Of a stretch of 64,000 bases of DNA, positions 6,954 through 16,511 are shown in pieces. The stretch is taken from NCBI RefSeq assembly GCF_001593005.1, contig NZ_LQZQ01000045.1, positions 806,001 through 870,000 of the forward strand. Direction: 5' to 3'. Numbering within the stretch: the first letter of the stretch is position 1; every line of letters starts with the position of its first letter. The notes below the pieces were generated by a model that saw only the letters and a program-made list of their open reading frames with translations, was not told where the DNA came from and made no database searches. A program made the translations under genes and the position numbers. This DNA comes from Roseivirga ehrenbergii (GTDB lineage: Bacteria > Bacteroidota > Bacteroidia > Cytophagales > Cyclobacteriaceae).

Positions 6954-9593
6954 TCACTCACTTCTTAATGCCTTTACAGGGTTACTTGTAGCGGTTTTCA
7001 CCGACTGAAAACCTACGGTAAGCCAAGCAATAACACTAACCAGCACTACAGGTACTACAAACAGTAAGGGATTATTAATATTAATTTGGTAGGCAAAAGT
7101 GGCCAACCAGTCTTGCATAATCCAATATCCGACCGGAATGGCTATTAACGCCCCAATTACTACTAGTTTAGTGAAATCCGACACCACAAGCATGGTTAAA
7201 CTTTTCACCGATGCACCGATTACTTTTCTTACCGCTATTTCTTTTCTTCTTCTTTCTAAAGTAAATGCTGCCAAAGCAAATAACCCCAAACAAGCAATGG
7301 CAATGGCCAAGCCTGAAGAAACGGTAAATAGCTTTCCAAATCTTCGTTCTTCTTCGTAAAGTGAGTTGAATGAATCATCGAGGAAAACAAAATCGAAGGG
7401 TTCGTCTTGCACCATGGCATTCCATTCTGACTCTACTTGTTTTACAGTTTCACCAAAATTACCCGTTACTTTAAGCGATAAGTAATTGCCTCCGTACCAG
7501 TCTGCTTCCATCCTTCCGTCTTCAAACATTCTTCTCAAGATTAAAGGCTCAATAGATCGTTTTAAACTCTCATAGTTAAAATCCTTAACCACACCAACTA
7601 TGGTATAATCCGCGCCATCTCCCCTAGAAACTTTTTTGCCAATCACATTTTCAAAGCCCAATTCCTTTTTGGCGCTTTCGTTAATTACTGCCACAGCGGA
7701 ATCTGATGCCAGATCATTTGAATAGAAACGGCCTTCCACCAATTCTAAACCCATGGTTTCCAAAAAGTCATCGGTGGTAAACATATTCATCAAATTGAAC
7801 GACCTAGGATTGTCTTCAACTGTTGAATAGCCCCAATCAGCTATTCTGCTCGACACATATTGATTTGTAAGTGTAAGTGATTCGATATTTGGTTTTTGAA
7901 GTAATTGATTTTTAAAAGCAGAGAGTTTTTCTCTTAAGAGCCCTGTGTTTTTCACGACCATAATTTGTTCTGGTTGAAAACCTAGCTTCTGCTGCCCCAT
8001 AAACCTTAGCTGAGAAAACACAATCATGGTGCTAATGATTAAGAAAATCGAAATGGCAAACTGAAATGCTACCAATCCCTTTCTCAAAAACACATTACCA
8101 CCACCTGCTTTGTTTTCTCCTTTTAATGCCCTAAGTGGATTGAAACCAGAAAGATAAAATGCTGGATAACTGCCTGCTAAAAGTCCAACAATGAGTACTA
8201 ACCCAAACAATAAAAACAGCGTGCTTGGTGCTAATAAATCCGTATAACTAAAATTTCGATTCGCCAATTCATTAAAACCACCAAGAACTAGGCTGGCCAA
8301 GCCCATGGACAGGATCATGGCTAAAACACTAATCATCATAGATTCCACCAAAAACTGATAAACCAATTGCGTACGTCTAGAACCCAACACCTTGCGCATA
8401 CCAACCTCCTTTGATCGTGCTGCAGAACGTGCTGTAGAAAGGTTCATAAAATTAATGCTGGCAATTAACAGAATGAAAACTGCCACAGCAGAAAATATGT
8501 ACACGTTATTGATGTTTCCTTGCGAACCTAAGGCCATATGAGGATAATACAAGTGAAGGTCTTTCATTGGTTTTAAGGTGAAAGTTCCTTGTCTGCCTCC
8601 TTCGGCTAAATACTCTTCATAGCTTGTATGCCCCGTATATTGCACTAAATCTGGACCGACATATTTGGCGACAAAATCTGGATACCTAGCTTCTACTGAT
8701 TCAGGTGTGGCACCCGCCACCAGTTTAGCATAGGTAAAGAAGTTATTTCCTGTCCAGTTGCCTACCGTAATCCAGCTTTCGTGTGGGAAAGATTCAATAA
8801 AATTATAATGAAAATGGGTGTTCTTTGGTGGATCGGCCACCACGCCTGTAACCTTAAGCGAGTTACCGCTTACGGTAATTAACTCACCGTATGCCTCTTT
8901 ATTAGGAAATAGCTTTACGGCTAACGACTCTGTAAGAACGATTGAATTAGGTTCAGTAAGTGCTTGGTCTGGATTACCTTCCAGAAATTGGACAGTGAAA
9001 ATTTTATGGAAAGTTGAATCTGCAGTAAAGCCTTCGCTTTCTTTAAATATCTGATTGTTGACCTTAAAAGTTTGATCATATGGGCCTGTCAATCGAACAA
9101 CCTCTTCTATTTCAGGAAACTCCATTTTGGATTGAGCACCAAGGCGAGCTGGTGTGTACTGACCGCTCTGATTATTGGCAATTCGATAAATACGATCTAC
9201 ATCTTTATGGAAATTATCGTAACTAAGCTCATTAGTAATGTAGAGCATAATGAGCAAACAGGCCGCTAAACCTAATGAAAGCCCTGAAATGTTGATTATG
9301 GAGTAGAACTTTTGGCGTACCAAACTTCTGACCGAGATTTTGAAATAGTTTTTGAACATGACAATGTTGTTTAATGAGTTAATATCTTCTAGACCTTTGA
9401 TATATTTTGGACGGAAGAACCGAAGTACATCCCACCCGAATTTGCGTTTTGCTACCTTTAAACCTTCTGTTTCGACCCTTTTATAAAACAGTTCATAGGC
9501 ATCTCCCTCTATGATTTCACGTACTCGTGGTTTACAGTAAAGCTGTAAAAACCAGAGTGCCCATTTCGGAGGCTCGTGATCAAATTGAGGCAT
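6954..9593 (-). CDS. FtsX/MacB-family ABC transporter permease with N-terminal permease-prefix domain
   Basis: 879 residues. About 90 N-terminal residues form the short helical prefix domain that Bacteroidota place in front of FtsX permeases lying next to PadR regulators. Then follow a first transmembrane helix (about 97-118), a MacB-like extracytoplasmic domain, three transmembrane helices (about 375-490), a second helix-plus-ectodomain unit, and a last three-helix FtsX domain ending VKALRSE, the usual C-terminus of these proteins. So it is a full-length double-unit permease. The ATP-binding subunit is not adjacent. It overlaps the 3' end of the upstream padR gene by 14 bp, so both are read from one message. 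The likely role is export or membrane mechanotransmission of an unknown substrate. Confidence 0.92.
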   Translation of the reverse strand: MPQFDHEPPKWALWFLQLYCKPRVREIIEGDAYELFYKRVETEGLKVAKRKFGWDVLRFFRPKYIKGLEDINSLNNIVMFKNYFKISVRSLVRQKFYSIINISGLSLGLAACLLIMLYITNELSYDNFHKDVDRIYRIANNQSGQYTPARLGAQSKMEFPEIEEVVRLTGPYDQTFKVNNQIFKESEGFTADSTFHKIFTVQFLEGNPDQALTEPNSIVLTESLAVKLFPNKEAYGELITVSGNSLKVTGVVADPPKNTHFHYNFIESFPHESWITVGNWTGNNFFTYAKLVAGATPESVEARYPDFVAKYVGPDLVQYTGHTSYEEYLAEGGRQGTFTLKPMKDLHLYYPHMALGSQGNINNVYIFSAVAVFILLIASINFMNLSTARSAARSKEVGMRKVLGSRRTQLVYQFLVESMMISVLAMILSMGLASLVLGGFNELANRNFSYTDLLAPSTLFLLFGLVLIVGLLAGSYPAFYLSGFNPLRALKGENKAGGGNVFLRKGLVAFQFAISIFLIISTMIVFSQLRFMGQQKLGFQPEQIMVVKNTGLLREKLSAFKNQLLQKPNIESLTLTNQYVSSRIADWGYSTVEDNPRSFNLMNMFTTDDFLETMGLELVEGRFYSNDLASDSAVAVINESAKKELGFENVIGKKVSRGDGADYTIVGVVKDFNYESLKRSIEPLILRRMFEDGRMEADWYGGNYLSLKVTGNFGETVKQVESEWNAMVQDEPFDFVFLDDSFNSLYEEERRFGKLFTVSSGLAIAIACLGLFALAAFTLERRRKEIAVRKVIGASVKSLTMLVVSDFTKLVVIGALIAIPVGYWIMQDWLATFAYQININNPLLFVVPVVLVSVIAWLTVGFQSVKTATSNPVKALRSE

Positions 9594-9927
9594 ATTGATT
9601 CAGACCAAAATCTATATTTGGTATTTGTTCGTGCAGTCGGTTGCGTTGTTCACGCACAAAATTGAGGGCCTTATTTCCTGCAACAGTAACTGTAAAAAAT
9701 CGCTTTCTCCTACCTCCTCTTTCATTAGTGGCTCCTCCAACTTCTGACTTCAGAAAGTCCTTACTTTCTAACCGATCTAAAGCTGAATGCACCGCACTAA
9801 TATTGACTTTCCGACCAGTTTGGTTTTCAATCTCTTCCATTACACTAATGCCATAGGCATTGTCGTTCAGAATGGCTACTATAAGTAGAACCAGTTCCTC
9901 AAACTCTCCCAGGTTAATTCTCTGCAT
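9580..9927 (-). CDS. PadR-family transcriptional regulator
   Basis: 115 residues, the usual size of the short PadR subfamily. The N-terminal winged helix shows GEFEELVLLIVAIL, YGISVMEEIE and the wing region SAVHSALDRLESKDFL, followed by a basic GGRRKRFFTVT strand and a helical C-terminus. PadR proteins generally repress their own operon; here the operon includes the overlapping FtsX permease gene. Two copies of TTTCAC-N10-TGAAAT directly upstream are the probable operators. Confidence 0.93.
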   Translation of the reverse strand: MQRINLGEFEELVLLIVAILNDNAYGISVMEEIENQTGRKVNISAVHSALDRLESKDFLKSEVGGATNERGGRRKRFFTVTVAGNKALNFVREQRNRLHEQIPNIDFGLNQYASI

Positions 9928-9940
9928 CTGTTTTTATTAG

Positions 9941-9989
9941 TTTCACAATAGTAAATGAAATACATATGTTTCACTATTGCAAATGAAAT
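9941..9989. promoter_or_regulatory. Tandem operator-like repeats upstream of padR
   Basis: TTTCACaatagtaaaTGAAAT at 9941-9961 and TTTCACtattgcaaaTGAAAT at 9969-9989 are direct repeats 28 bp apart. Each is itself an imperfect palindrome (TTTCA...TGAAA). The position just upstream of the padR start (9927) fits autoregulation. Confidence 0.55.
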
Positions 9990-10082
9990 AAACAATGGAT
10001 GAATTGAATCGCGAAATTAGCGGAGTGAATTGGGCGTTTGATATCAGTCAACAGTCAATTGACCATTGCCTAAAGTTAAAAT

Positions 10083-11018
10083 TCAGTATCCCCTATTCAG
10101 ATCGACTTGGTGCAACAATGGTGTTTCATTGACTAACCTTTCGATGTTTTCCTTCAGAAGGTTAAGGGCTGACTCGGGTGAAGTTACGCTGGCTACATGA
10201 GGAGTAACTGTTATCTTATCGTGCGCCCAAAATGGATGGTCATTTGGAAGTGGTTCTTGATGAAAAACATCTAACATAGCACCAGAAAGGTGGTTTTCAT
10301 CAATAAGTTTTAACAAATCACTATCTACTAAATGATTCCCACGCGCTACATTAATCAGATAACATCCTTTTGGCGTTTTGCTGAGCAGTTCACAATTCAA
10401 AATACCAACCGTTTTGGGAGTGATGGGCAGTAAATTGACCAAAACATCTAGTTCAGAAAGAAACGTATCCAGATGATTTTCATCATAACACTTCACTCCT
10501 TCGATCTGCTTTTGAGTTCTAGAATAGCCCGAAACCTCAAAACCAGCCGCATAAAGTTGTTTAGCCAAATGTCCCCCCAGTTCTCCAAGCCCCATTACCC
10601 CTACTCTGAGTTTATTGTAAGTAATGCGTTCCCACTGCGCCTTTTGCTGATTTTGTTGTAACAGCCTAAAACTTCTCTGATGCATGATTACGCCCATCAA
10701 CACGTAATTGGCCATGTCGGTAGTTAAATTCGGGTCTACAATTCGGGTGATGGGAATGTTTCTGGGAATTTGAGGATCCGTCATTAAATGATCTACCCCT
10801 GCCCCGAGCGAACTGATCCATTTTAAACTGGGTAGCTTTTCAATTACTCCTTCAGCCAAAGGCTTCCATACAAAAAGTGCTTCTACATTACTCAAGTCTT
10901 CTTCCGTAGGCCAAACATAAATTTTGCCTACCAATTCCGACTGACTTAATCCTTCGACCCATGCTTTTGGATCCCATACTGAAGTTGAAAGTAAAATATC
11001 TATTTTTTGCTTACCCAT
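10083..11018 (-). CDS. D-2-hydroxyacid dehydrogenase (GhrA-like)
   Basis: 311 residues. NAD(P)-dependent reductase of 2-oxoacids such as glyoxylate or hydroxypyruvate, cytoplasmic. The Rossmann motif GVMGLGELGG lies near residues 139-148. The catalytic Arg is in NVARGNH, the Glu in HQEPLP and the His in TPHVAS, the order expected for the D-isomer-specific family. The short length and substrate half resemble GhrA rather than phosphoglycerate dehydrogenase. Its start overlaps the end of the upstream glycosylase gene by 19 bp, so the two are probably cotranscribed although functionally unrelated. Substrate specificity cannot be read from the sequence. Confidence 0.88.
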   Translation of the reverse strand: MGKQKIDILLSTSVWDPKAWVEGLSQSELVGKIYVWPTEEDLSNVEALFVWKPLAEGVIEKLPSLKWISSLGAGVDHLMTDPQIPRNIPITRIVDPNLTTDMANYVLMGVIMHQRSFRLLQQNQQKAQWERITYNKLRVGVMGLGELGGHLAKQLYAAGFEVSGYSRTQKQIEGVKCYDENHLDTFLSELDVLVNLLPITPKTVGILNCELLSKTPKGCYLINVARGNHLVDSDLLKLIDENHLSGAMLDVFHQEPLPNDHPFWAHDKITVTPHVASVTSPESALNLLKENIERLVNETPLLHQVDLNRGY

Positions 11019-11596
11019 TTTGAATCTTTAATGTAAAATCGCCAAGGTTTCAATGCATCTTCTTCGGCATAATCCACCCCTATTCGTGTAGTTGAAATTA
11101 TTTGCTCTTCGGAAACTTCGGCTTGGTCTTCAATCCATATTTCATTTTCCAAAAGGCTAAGTCCATTATGTCTTTTAGTATTTAATCCTAAGGCCTTACC
11201 TACATTTCCTGGGCCCGAAGTTAATGCTTTGGTCAACTTATCAAACCCTCTTCTTTCAAGCATTGTATCAATTCCTATTATAGGCTCAATTGCCCTAATT
11301 AAAACTGCATCGGCTTGCCCTTCTACATTAGTTACAATATTGATCATGTGATGAATTCCATAGCATAGATAAACATAAGCATAACCTCCAGCTCCATACA
11401 TCACTTCTGTTCTTAAAGTTCGAAGTCCGTTATTTGCATGGCAGGCTTTGTCGTTTCTGCCAGAGTAAGCTTCAACCTCAGTAATTATCCCCGCTGTGAC
11501 AGCTCCATTAAAATTTGTAACCAATTTTTTACCCAAAAGCTTTTTAGCTAAAACCTCTACATTATTCTGTTCGTAAAAACTTCTCGTTAATTGCAT
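11000..11596 (-). CDS. DNA-3-methyladenine glycosylase (AAG/MPG family)
   Basis: 198 residues, the normal size for the bacterial AAG family. It removes alkylated and deaminated purines as the first step of base-excision repair. Seen in the sequence: ITEVEAYSGRNDKACHA, where the Glu of EVEAY is the catalytic base, then the DNA-intercalating region VYLCYGIHHMINIVTN and the conserved AVLIRAIEP. It is the first gene of a two-gene minus-strand unit with the hydroxyacid dehydrogenase. Confidence 0.92.
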   Translation of the reverse strand: MQLTRSFYEQNNVEVLAKKLLGKKLVTNFNGAVTAGIITEVEAYSGRNDKACHANNGLRTLRTEVMYGAGGYAYVYLCYGIHHMINIVTNVEGQADAVLIRAIEPIIGIDTMLERRGFDKLTKALTSGPGNVGKALGLNTKRHNGLSLLENEIWIEDQAEVSEEQIISTTRIGVDYAEEDALKPWRFYIKDSKWVSKK

Positions 11597-11730
11597 TGAA
11601 TGAAATCTAAATGACCAAACTCAATTAAACCCTTTGTCCAAATCAATTATAATAAACCTAAAACAAGAAATTCAGTTTACTTTGTTGAATCAAAATTCCA
11701 CTTTAAAAATTAAGCACTAAATTTATACTC

Positions 11731-12270
11731 ATGAAAAGAACACTGACACTAATTGTAATGCTTGGCCTTTTTGTTTTTACTCAAAACGCCTTTGCTCAAA
11801 GAGTAGCTGCTAGCCCATTGGTTACAGTAAAACAAATGATTGGCACCACAGAAATGGAGTTGGTATACAGTCGCCCTAGCCTTGATGGCAGAGATGTCAA
11901 CAAAATGGTAAATAGCCTTAACAAAGGAGTGTGGAGAACTGGAGCGGACACAAACACCATTATCGGATTTGATAAAGATGTAACCTTAGGTGGAAAAGCA
12001 TTGAAAGCAGGCCGCTATTCATTATGGACAGTACCTGGTGACAAAGAATGGAAAGTTATCATAAACTCAATAACAGATAAATGGGGAACAGCATATGACA
12101 ACACCGGTGATGTTTTAAGCTTTATGGCTCCAGTTACTAAAACTTCTAACAACGTTGAGACATTTGTGATTAACCTTACTGATTTCGATAAAAACTCTAA
12201 AGACAAAGGAAATATCGAATTAGCTTGGGGAAATCTTTCTGTGAAATTCCCGGTAAAAGTGAACAACTAA
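11731..12270 (+). CDS. Secreted DUF2911 protein
   Basis: 179 residues with a cleavable signal peptide (KRTLTLIVMLGLFVFTQNAFAQ). The mature part is a single DUF2911 domain: MELVYSRPSLDGRDV, GVWRTGADTNT and the LKAGRYSLWTVPGD strand are the recognisable family blocks. The function of DUF2911 is unknown; it is common in Bacteroidota envelopes. A second DUF2911 gene follows in the same orientation, but a terminator hairpin at 12295-12326 separates them, so they are probably independent units. Confidence 0.88.
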   Translation: MKRTLTLIVMLGLFVFTQNAFAQRVAASPLVTVKQMIGTTEMELVYSRPSLDGRDVNKMVNSLNKGVWRTGADTNTIIGFDKDVTLGGKALKAGRYSLWTVPGDKEWKVIINSITDKWGTAYDNTGDVLSFMAPVTKTSNNVETFVINLTDFDKNSKDKGNIELAWGNLSVKFPVKVNN

Positions 12271-12294
12271 TTCGCAATAAAAAAAGTATAAGAT

Positions 12295-12330
12295 AAGGTC
12301 GACCAAAATGGTTCGGCCTTTTTTTATACC
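12295..12330 (+). terminator. Intrinsic terminator after first DUF2911 gene
   Basis: AAGGTCGACCA / TGGTTCGGCCTT pair with one bulge around an AAA loop, followed by a run of seven T. Confidence 0.8.
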
Positions 12331-12385
12331 CTGTTGAACTTAATTAAGGGAAAACGGATTGCTCAACTGTTATAGAGTAATCCTT

Positions 12386-12393
12386 TATATTTG
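12386..12393 (+). promoter_or_regulatory. -7 box (TATATTTG) of second DUF2911 gene
   Basis: Matches TAnnTTTG and lies 22 bp before the ATG at 12416. No convincing -33 box was found. Confidence 0.45.
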
Positions 12394-12415
12394 AACCGCA
12401 CAAACACAAAACAAC

Positions 12416-13261
12416 ATGAGAAAATATTCATTTGTACTAACTGCACTATTAATTGGTGTAATGGCCATAGCCCAAATTAAAATGCCTCCTGCTAGCCCAA
12501 CTTTTGAGTTGAAAGGCACTGTAGGATTGGCAGATGTAAAAGTAGTCTATTCTAGACCCAGCGCCCGTGGCCGACAAGTGGCAGGTGCATTGATTCCTTA
12601 CAATGAAGTATGGAGAACAGGTGCTAATGCTTCAACAAAAATTACTTTTAGTGAAAACGTAAAATTAAATGGCAACCCTGTGCCTGCTGGCACCTATGCT
12701 CTTTATACAATATTTACAGAAGAAGTAGCTACTATTATTTTGAGCAAAAACCTTACATGGTGGGGTGCTATTGGTTACGATAAAAAAGATGATCTCTTAA
12801 GATTTGATGTACCCGTAAAACACCCAAGCAGCATGTACGAGACCTTTACTATTAGTTTTTCAGACTTTACTTTGAACTCTGCCAACTTTAACATGAAGTG
12901 GGAACATACTAAAGCAATGTTTACGATCGAATCAGATGTGGACAGCAAAGTAATGGCAGATATCAAAGCCCAAGTAATTGACAAAAAACCTTCTGATGCT
13001 GGTGTATACTTCCAAGCTGCGGGTTATTATTACGATACAAACCGTGATCCTCAATTGGCTTTAGAGTGGGTAAACAAAGCCATAGCAGGAAGTACTGATG
13101 AGCAATACTGGGTAATTCACCTCAAAGCCAAATTACAAGCCAGATTAGGAATGAATAAAGAAGCCATTGCTTCAGCACAAAAATCAATGGCACTGGCCAA
13201 AACAGGTGGAAACCCTGATTATGTAAGGTTGAATGAGAAGTTAATTGCTTCGTTAAAATAA
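12416..13261 (+). CDS. DUF2911 protein with C-terminal TPR-like extension
   Basis: 281 residues. A signal peptide (residues 1-19, ending in AIAQ) is followed by a DUF2911 domain (about 25-165) with VVYSRPSARGR, VWRTGANASTKI and VPAGTYALYTI. About 100 further residues form helical repeats of TPR type (AAGYYYDTNRDPQLALEWVNK; YWVIHLKAKLQARLGMNKEA). It is a paralogue of the gene just upstream, extended by a protein-interaction module, and is likely periplasmic or outer-surface. The molecular function is unknown. It ends shortly before a terminator hairpin. Confidence 0.87.
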   Translation: MRKYSFVLTALLIGVMAIAQIKMPPASPTFELKGTVGLADVKVVYSRPSARGRQVAGALIPYNEVWRTGANASTKITFSENVKLNGNPVPAGTYALYTIFTEEVATIILSKNLTWWGAIGYDKKDDLLRFDVPVKHPSSMYETFTISFSDFTLNSANFNMKWEHTKAMFTIESDVDSKVMADIKAQVIDKKPSDAGVYFQAAGYYYDTNRDPQLALEWVNKAIAGSTDEQYWVIHLKAKLQARLGMNKEAIASAQKSMALAKTGGNPDYVRLNEKLIASLK

Positions 13262-13285
13262 GATTACAATAGCTAAAAAATACAG

Positions 13286-13320
13286 AAAGAGGTTGCCAAA
13301 ACGGTACCCTCTTTTTTCTT
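13286..13320 (+). terminator. Intrinsic terminator after DUF2911-TPR gene
   Basis: GAGGTTGCC / CGGTACCCTC stem with one mismatch around AAAA, followed by a T-rich tract. Confidence 0.75.
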
Positions 13321-13366
13321 TTTATGGGCTTGAATTGAAATAAGAAATCAGTCAAATTATTCCGCA

Positions 13367-13485
13367 CCTGACAGTACGGCTTACCTTTCAATCCACTTGG
13401 TAAAAGAAAGCCTGACAAAATTATAAGGTTGTCATTCTCTGAATGCGCTATTTGAAATAAACAACTGACAAGAACCTGACAAAAC
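13367..13485. promoter_or_regulatory. Cluster of TGACA motifs upstream of groES
   Basis: CCTGACA or TGACAA occurs at 13367, 13411, 13466 and 13475, and inverted (TTGTCA) at 13429-13434; the 13413-13434 pair forms a TGACAA-N10-TTGTCA palindrome. The spacing and distance (about 15-135 bp upstream of the sigma-54-like element) would suit an enhancer-binding activator. No CIRCE element is present in this gap. Confidence 0.4.
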
Positions 13486-13499
13486 TTCACATTTAGCGA

Positions 13500-13515
13500 T
13501 TGGCACATTTAATGC
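13500..13515 (+). promoter_or_regulatory. Sigma-54-like -24/-12 promoter of groESL
   Basis: TTGGCACATTTAATGC matches the -24/-12 consensus TTGGCACG-N4-TTGC closely, with the diagnostic GG-N10-GC spacing exact (GG 13502-13503, GC 13514-13515). The predicted start site would be about 13527, giving a leader of about 37 nt before groES. Confidence 0.5.
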
Positions 13516-13563
13516 AAATGGGCTCCTCGACAAATTGTTTTAACACTTAACTATTTATAGAAA

Positions 13564-13842
13564 ATGTCAAAAGTAAACATCACTCCATTAGCCGACAGAG
13601 TTCTAGTAGAACCTGCCGCTGCTGAAGAAAAAACTGCTTCTGGTTTAATCATTCCTGACACTGCGAAAGAAAAACCACAAAAAGGTATTGTAGTAGCAGC
13701 TGGAGCTGGAAAAAAAGATGAGCCTTTAACTGTAAAGGTTGGCGACACTGTATTGTACGGTAAATATGCTGGCACTGAAATTTCAGTAGAAGGTAAAGAC
13801 TACTTAATCATGAGAGAGTCTGACATTTTTGCAATTGTTTAA
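13564..13842 (+). CDS. groES: GroES co-chaperonin
   Basis: 92 residues, full length. It forms the heptameric lid of the GroEL folding chamber. [12 protein letters not shown] at the N-terminus, the mobile loop region around residues 18-32 ([19 protein letters not shown]), [14 protein letters not shown] and the C-terminal [13 protein letters not shown] are all typical. It is the first gene of the groESL operon, 30 bp before groEL. A sigma-54-like promoter lies directly upstream instead of a CIRCE repeat. Confidence 0.97.
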   Translation: MSKVNITPLADRVLVEPAAAEEKTASGLIIPDTAKEKPQKGIVVAAGAGKKDEPLTVKVGDTVLYGKYAGTEISVEGKDYLIMRESDIFAIV

Positions 13843-13866
13843 CCAAATCAGAAATTAAAAATCTAA

Positions 13867-15507
<1,641 letters not shown>

Positions 15508-15549
15508 TCTGCTTCGCTTAGTACCTAGTACTTAGAAATATAGAAAGAG

Positions 15550-15577
15550 CCTGATTCGAAAGAGTCAGGTTTTTTTG
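15550..15577 (+). terminator. Intrinsic terminator of groESL
   Basis: CCTGATTC-GAAA-GAGTCAGG hairpin followed by TTTTTTT. Confidence 0.85.
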
Positions 15578-15618
15578 TGTTTGGTTTGATTTTTTTGAAG
15601 CTTCTCTTTACAAAAATA

Positions 15619-15836
15619 CCACTGTCGCAGGTTCTCCGAACCTGTGACCATCAATTAATAAAGGACTCTGTTCTTGAAGTTCATTGAAAGCTATGCCGCT
15701 TTGTAGACCCTTCGTTACCTCAAGGAAAAAAAATCAACGGCACATTTTTAATAACATTCCCTGTTGAGGAAATCACCGCTTCTGTACCTCTGAAAAAGAT
15801 CCCTACGGGATGACGGAAAAGCAAACATAGCTGCTA
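15619..15836. repeat. 218-bp intergenic repeat, copy 1
   Basis: Begins with the hairpin GTCGCAGGTTC-TCC-GAACCTGTGAC (15624-15648) and ends past TCCCTACGGGA to GCTGCTA. It shares most bases with 16031-16247, the offset being 411-412 bp throughout. No transposase or ORF is inside. It is probably a non-autonomous, MITE- or REP-like element. Confidence 0.75.
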
Positions 15837-16030
15837 AAGCTCAATCAGCAGTACAAACTTCAATTTAAGTCATGCTGTAAGCATCCTTTCTCGTCATTCA
15901 AGGCTCACTAGTTCAAATTTGTAAAGTGCATTTTCTTCTCTTGCAGGTATTCTTAATCATCCACATATTTACTACATTAGTCTGTTATTAACACTCTCCT
16001 TTTTATCCTGAGTGGCAGCGAAGGAACTAG

Positions 16031-16247
16031 CCACTGTCGCAGGTTCTCAGAACCTGTGACTAAGTATTTATAAAGGACTCTGTCCTTGAAGTTCATTGAA
16101 AGCTATGCCGCTTTTTAGACCCTTCGTTACCTCAGGGAAAGAAAATCAGCAGCGCACTTTTAATTACTTCCGTGTTGGAGAAATCACCGCTTCTGTATTA
16201 CTGAAAAAGATCCCTACGGGATGACTAGAAAGCAAACATAGCTGCTA
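16031..16247. repeat. 218-bp intergenic repeat, copy 2
   Basis: Same orientation as copy 1. It opens with a GTCGCAGGTTC...GAACCTGTGAC hairpin, continues through the shared TTGAAGTTCATTGAAAGC block and ends at GCTGCTA. Differences from copy 1 are scattered substitutions and small indels. Confidence 0.75.
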
Positions 16248-16264
16248 GCAGCTAAGCCCTACTA

Positions 16265-16320
16265 ATTCTCGTTTACAACTAGAATATTAAACTCACTAAT
16301 CTTCTTTTGCAACGAAGATT
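16265..16320. repeat. Two short palindromes of the GTTTnCAAC family
   Basis: ATTCTCGTTTACAACTAGAAT (16265-16285) and AATCTTC...GAAGATT (16298-16320) are small hairpins whose centres read GTTTACAAC and TTTTGCAAC. The same centre recurs at 28494-28508, 28548-28570, 57820-57836 and 59900-59916, suggesting a dispersed REP-like family. Confidence 0.55.
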
Positions 16321-16511
16321 TAATGCAAAGCCCTTTAAAGATTCAATTATCTTAAATGTATACTACACTGTGCAATTGAGCAAGTAGGCGGGTTTAGAAA
16401 CCACACTCTTCTGCATTAAATAGGCGCGAGTTGCATAATTGCTAATTTCAGTAAATAGAATTTGCAGCATTTACTATTGAGTAATGGAAATAAGTCAGTA
16501 AATTCCATTAA

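Larger units (their letters stand above)
15578..16511. other. Gene-free kilobase holding duplicated non-coding elements
   Basis: No convincing reading frame was found on either strand. The interval is dominated by two copies of a 218-bp element (separate entries) and two small palindromes at 16265-16285 and 16298-16320. Fragments such as TCCCTACGGGATGAC and a CTGAGTGGCAGCGAAGGA stretch resemble dispersed intergenic repeats of Bacteroidota genomes. Confidence 0.7.

Noticed and set aside
13262-13563. CIRCE/HrcA heat-shock operator before groES
   Set aside because: No TTAGCACTC-N9-GAGTGCTAA-like sequence is present.
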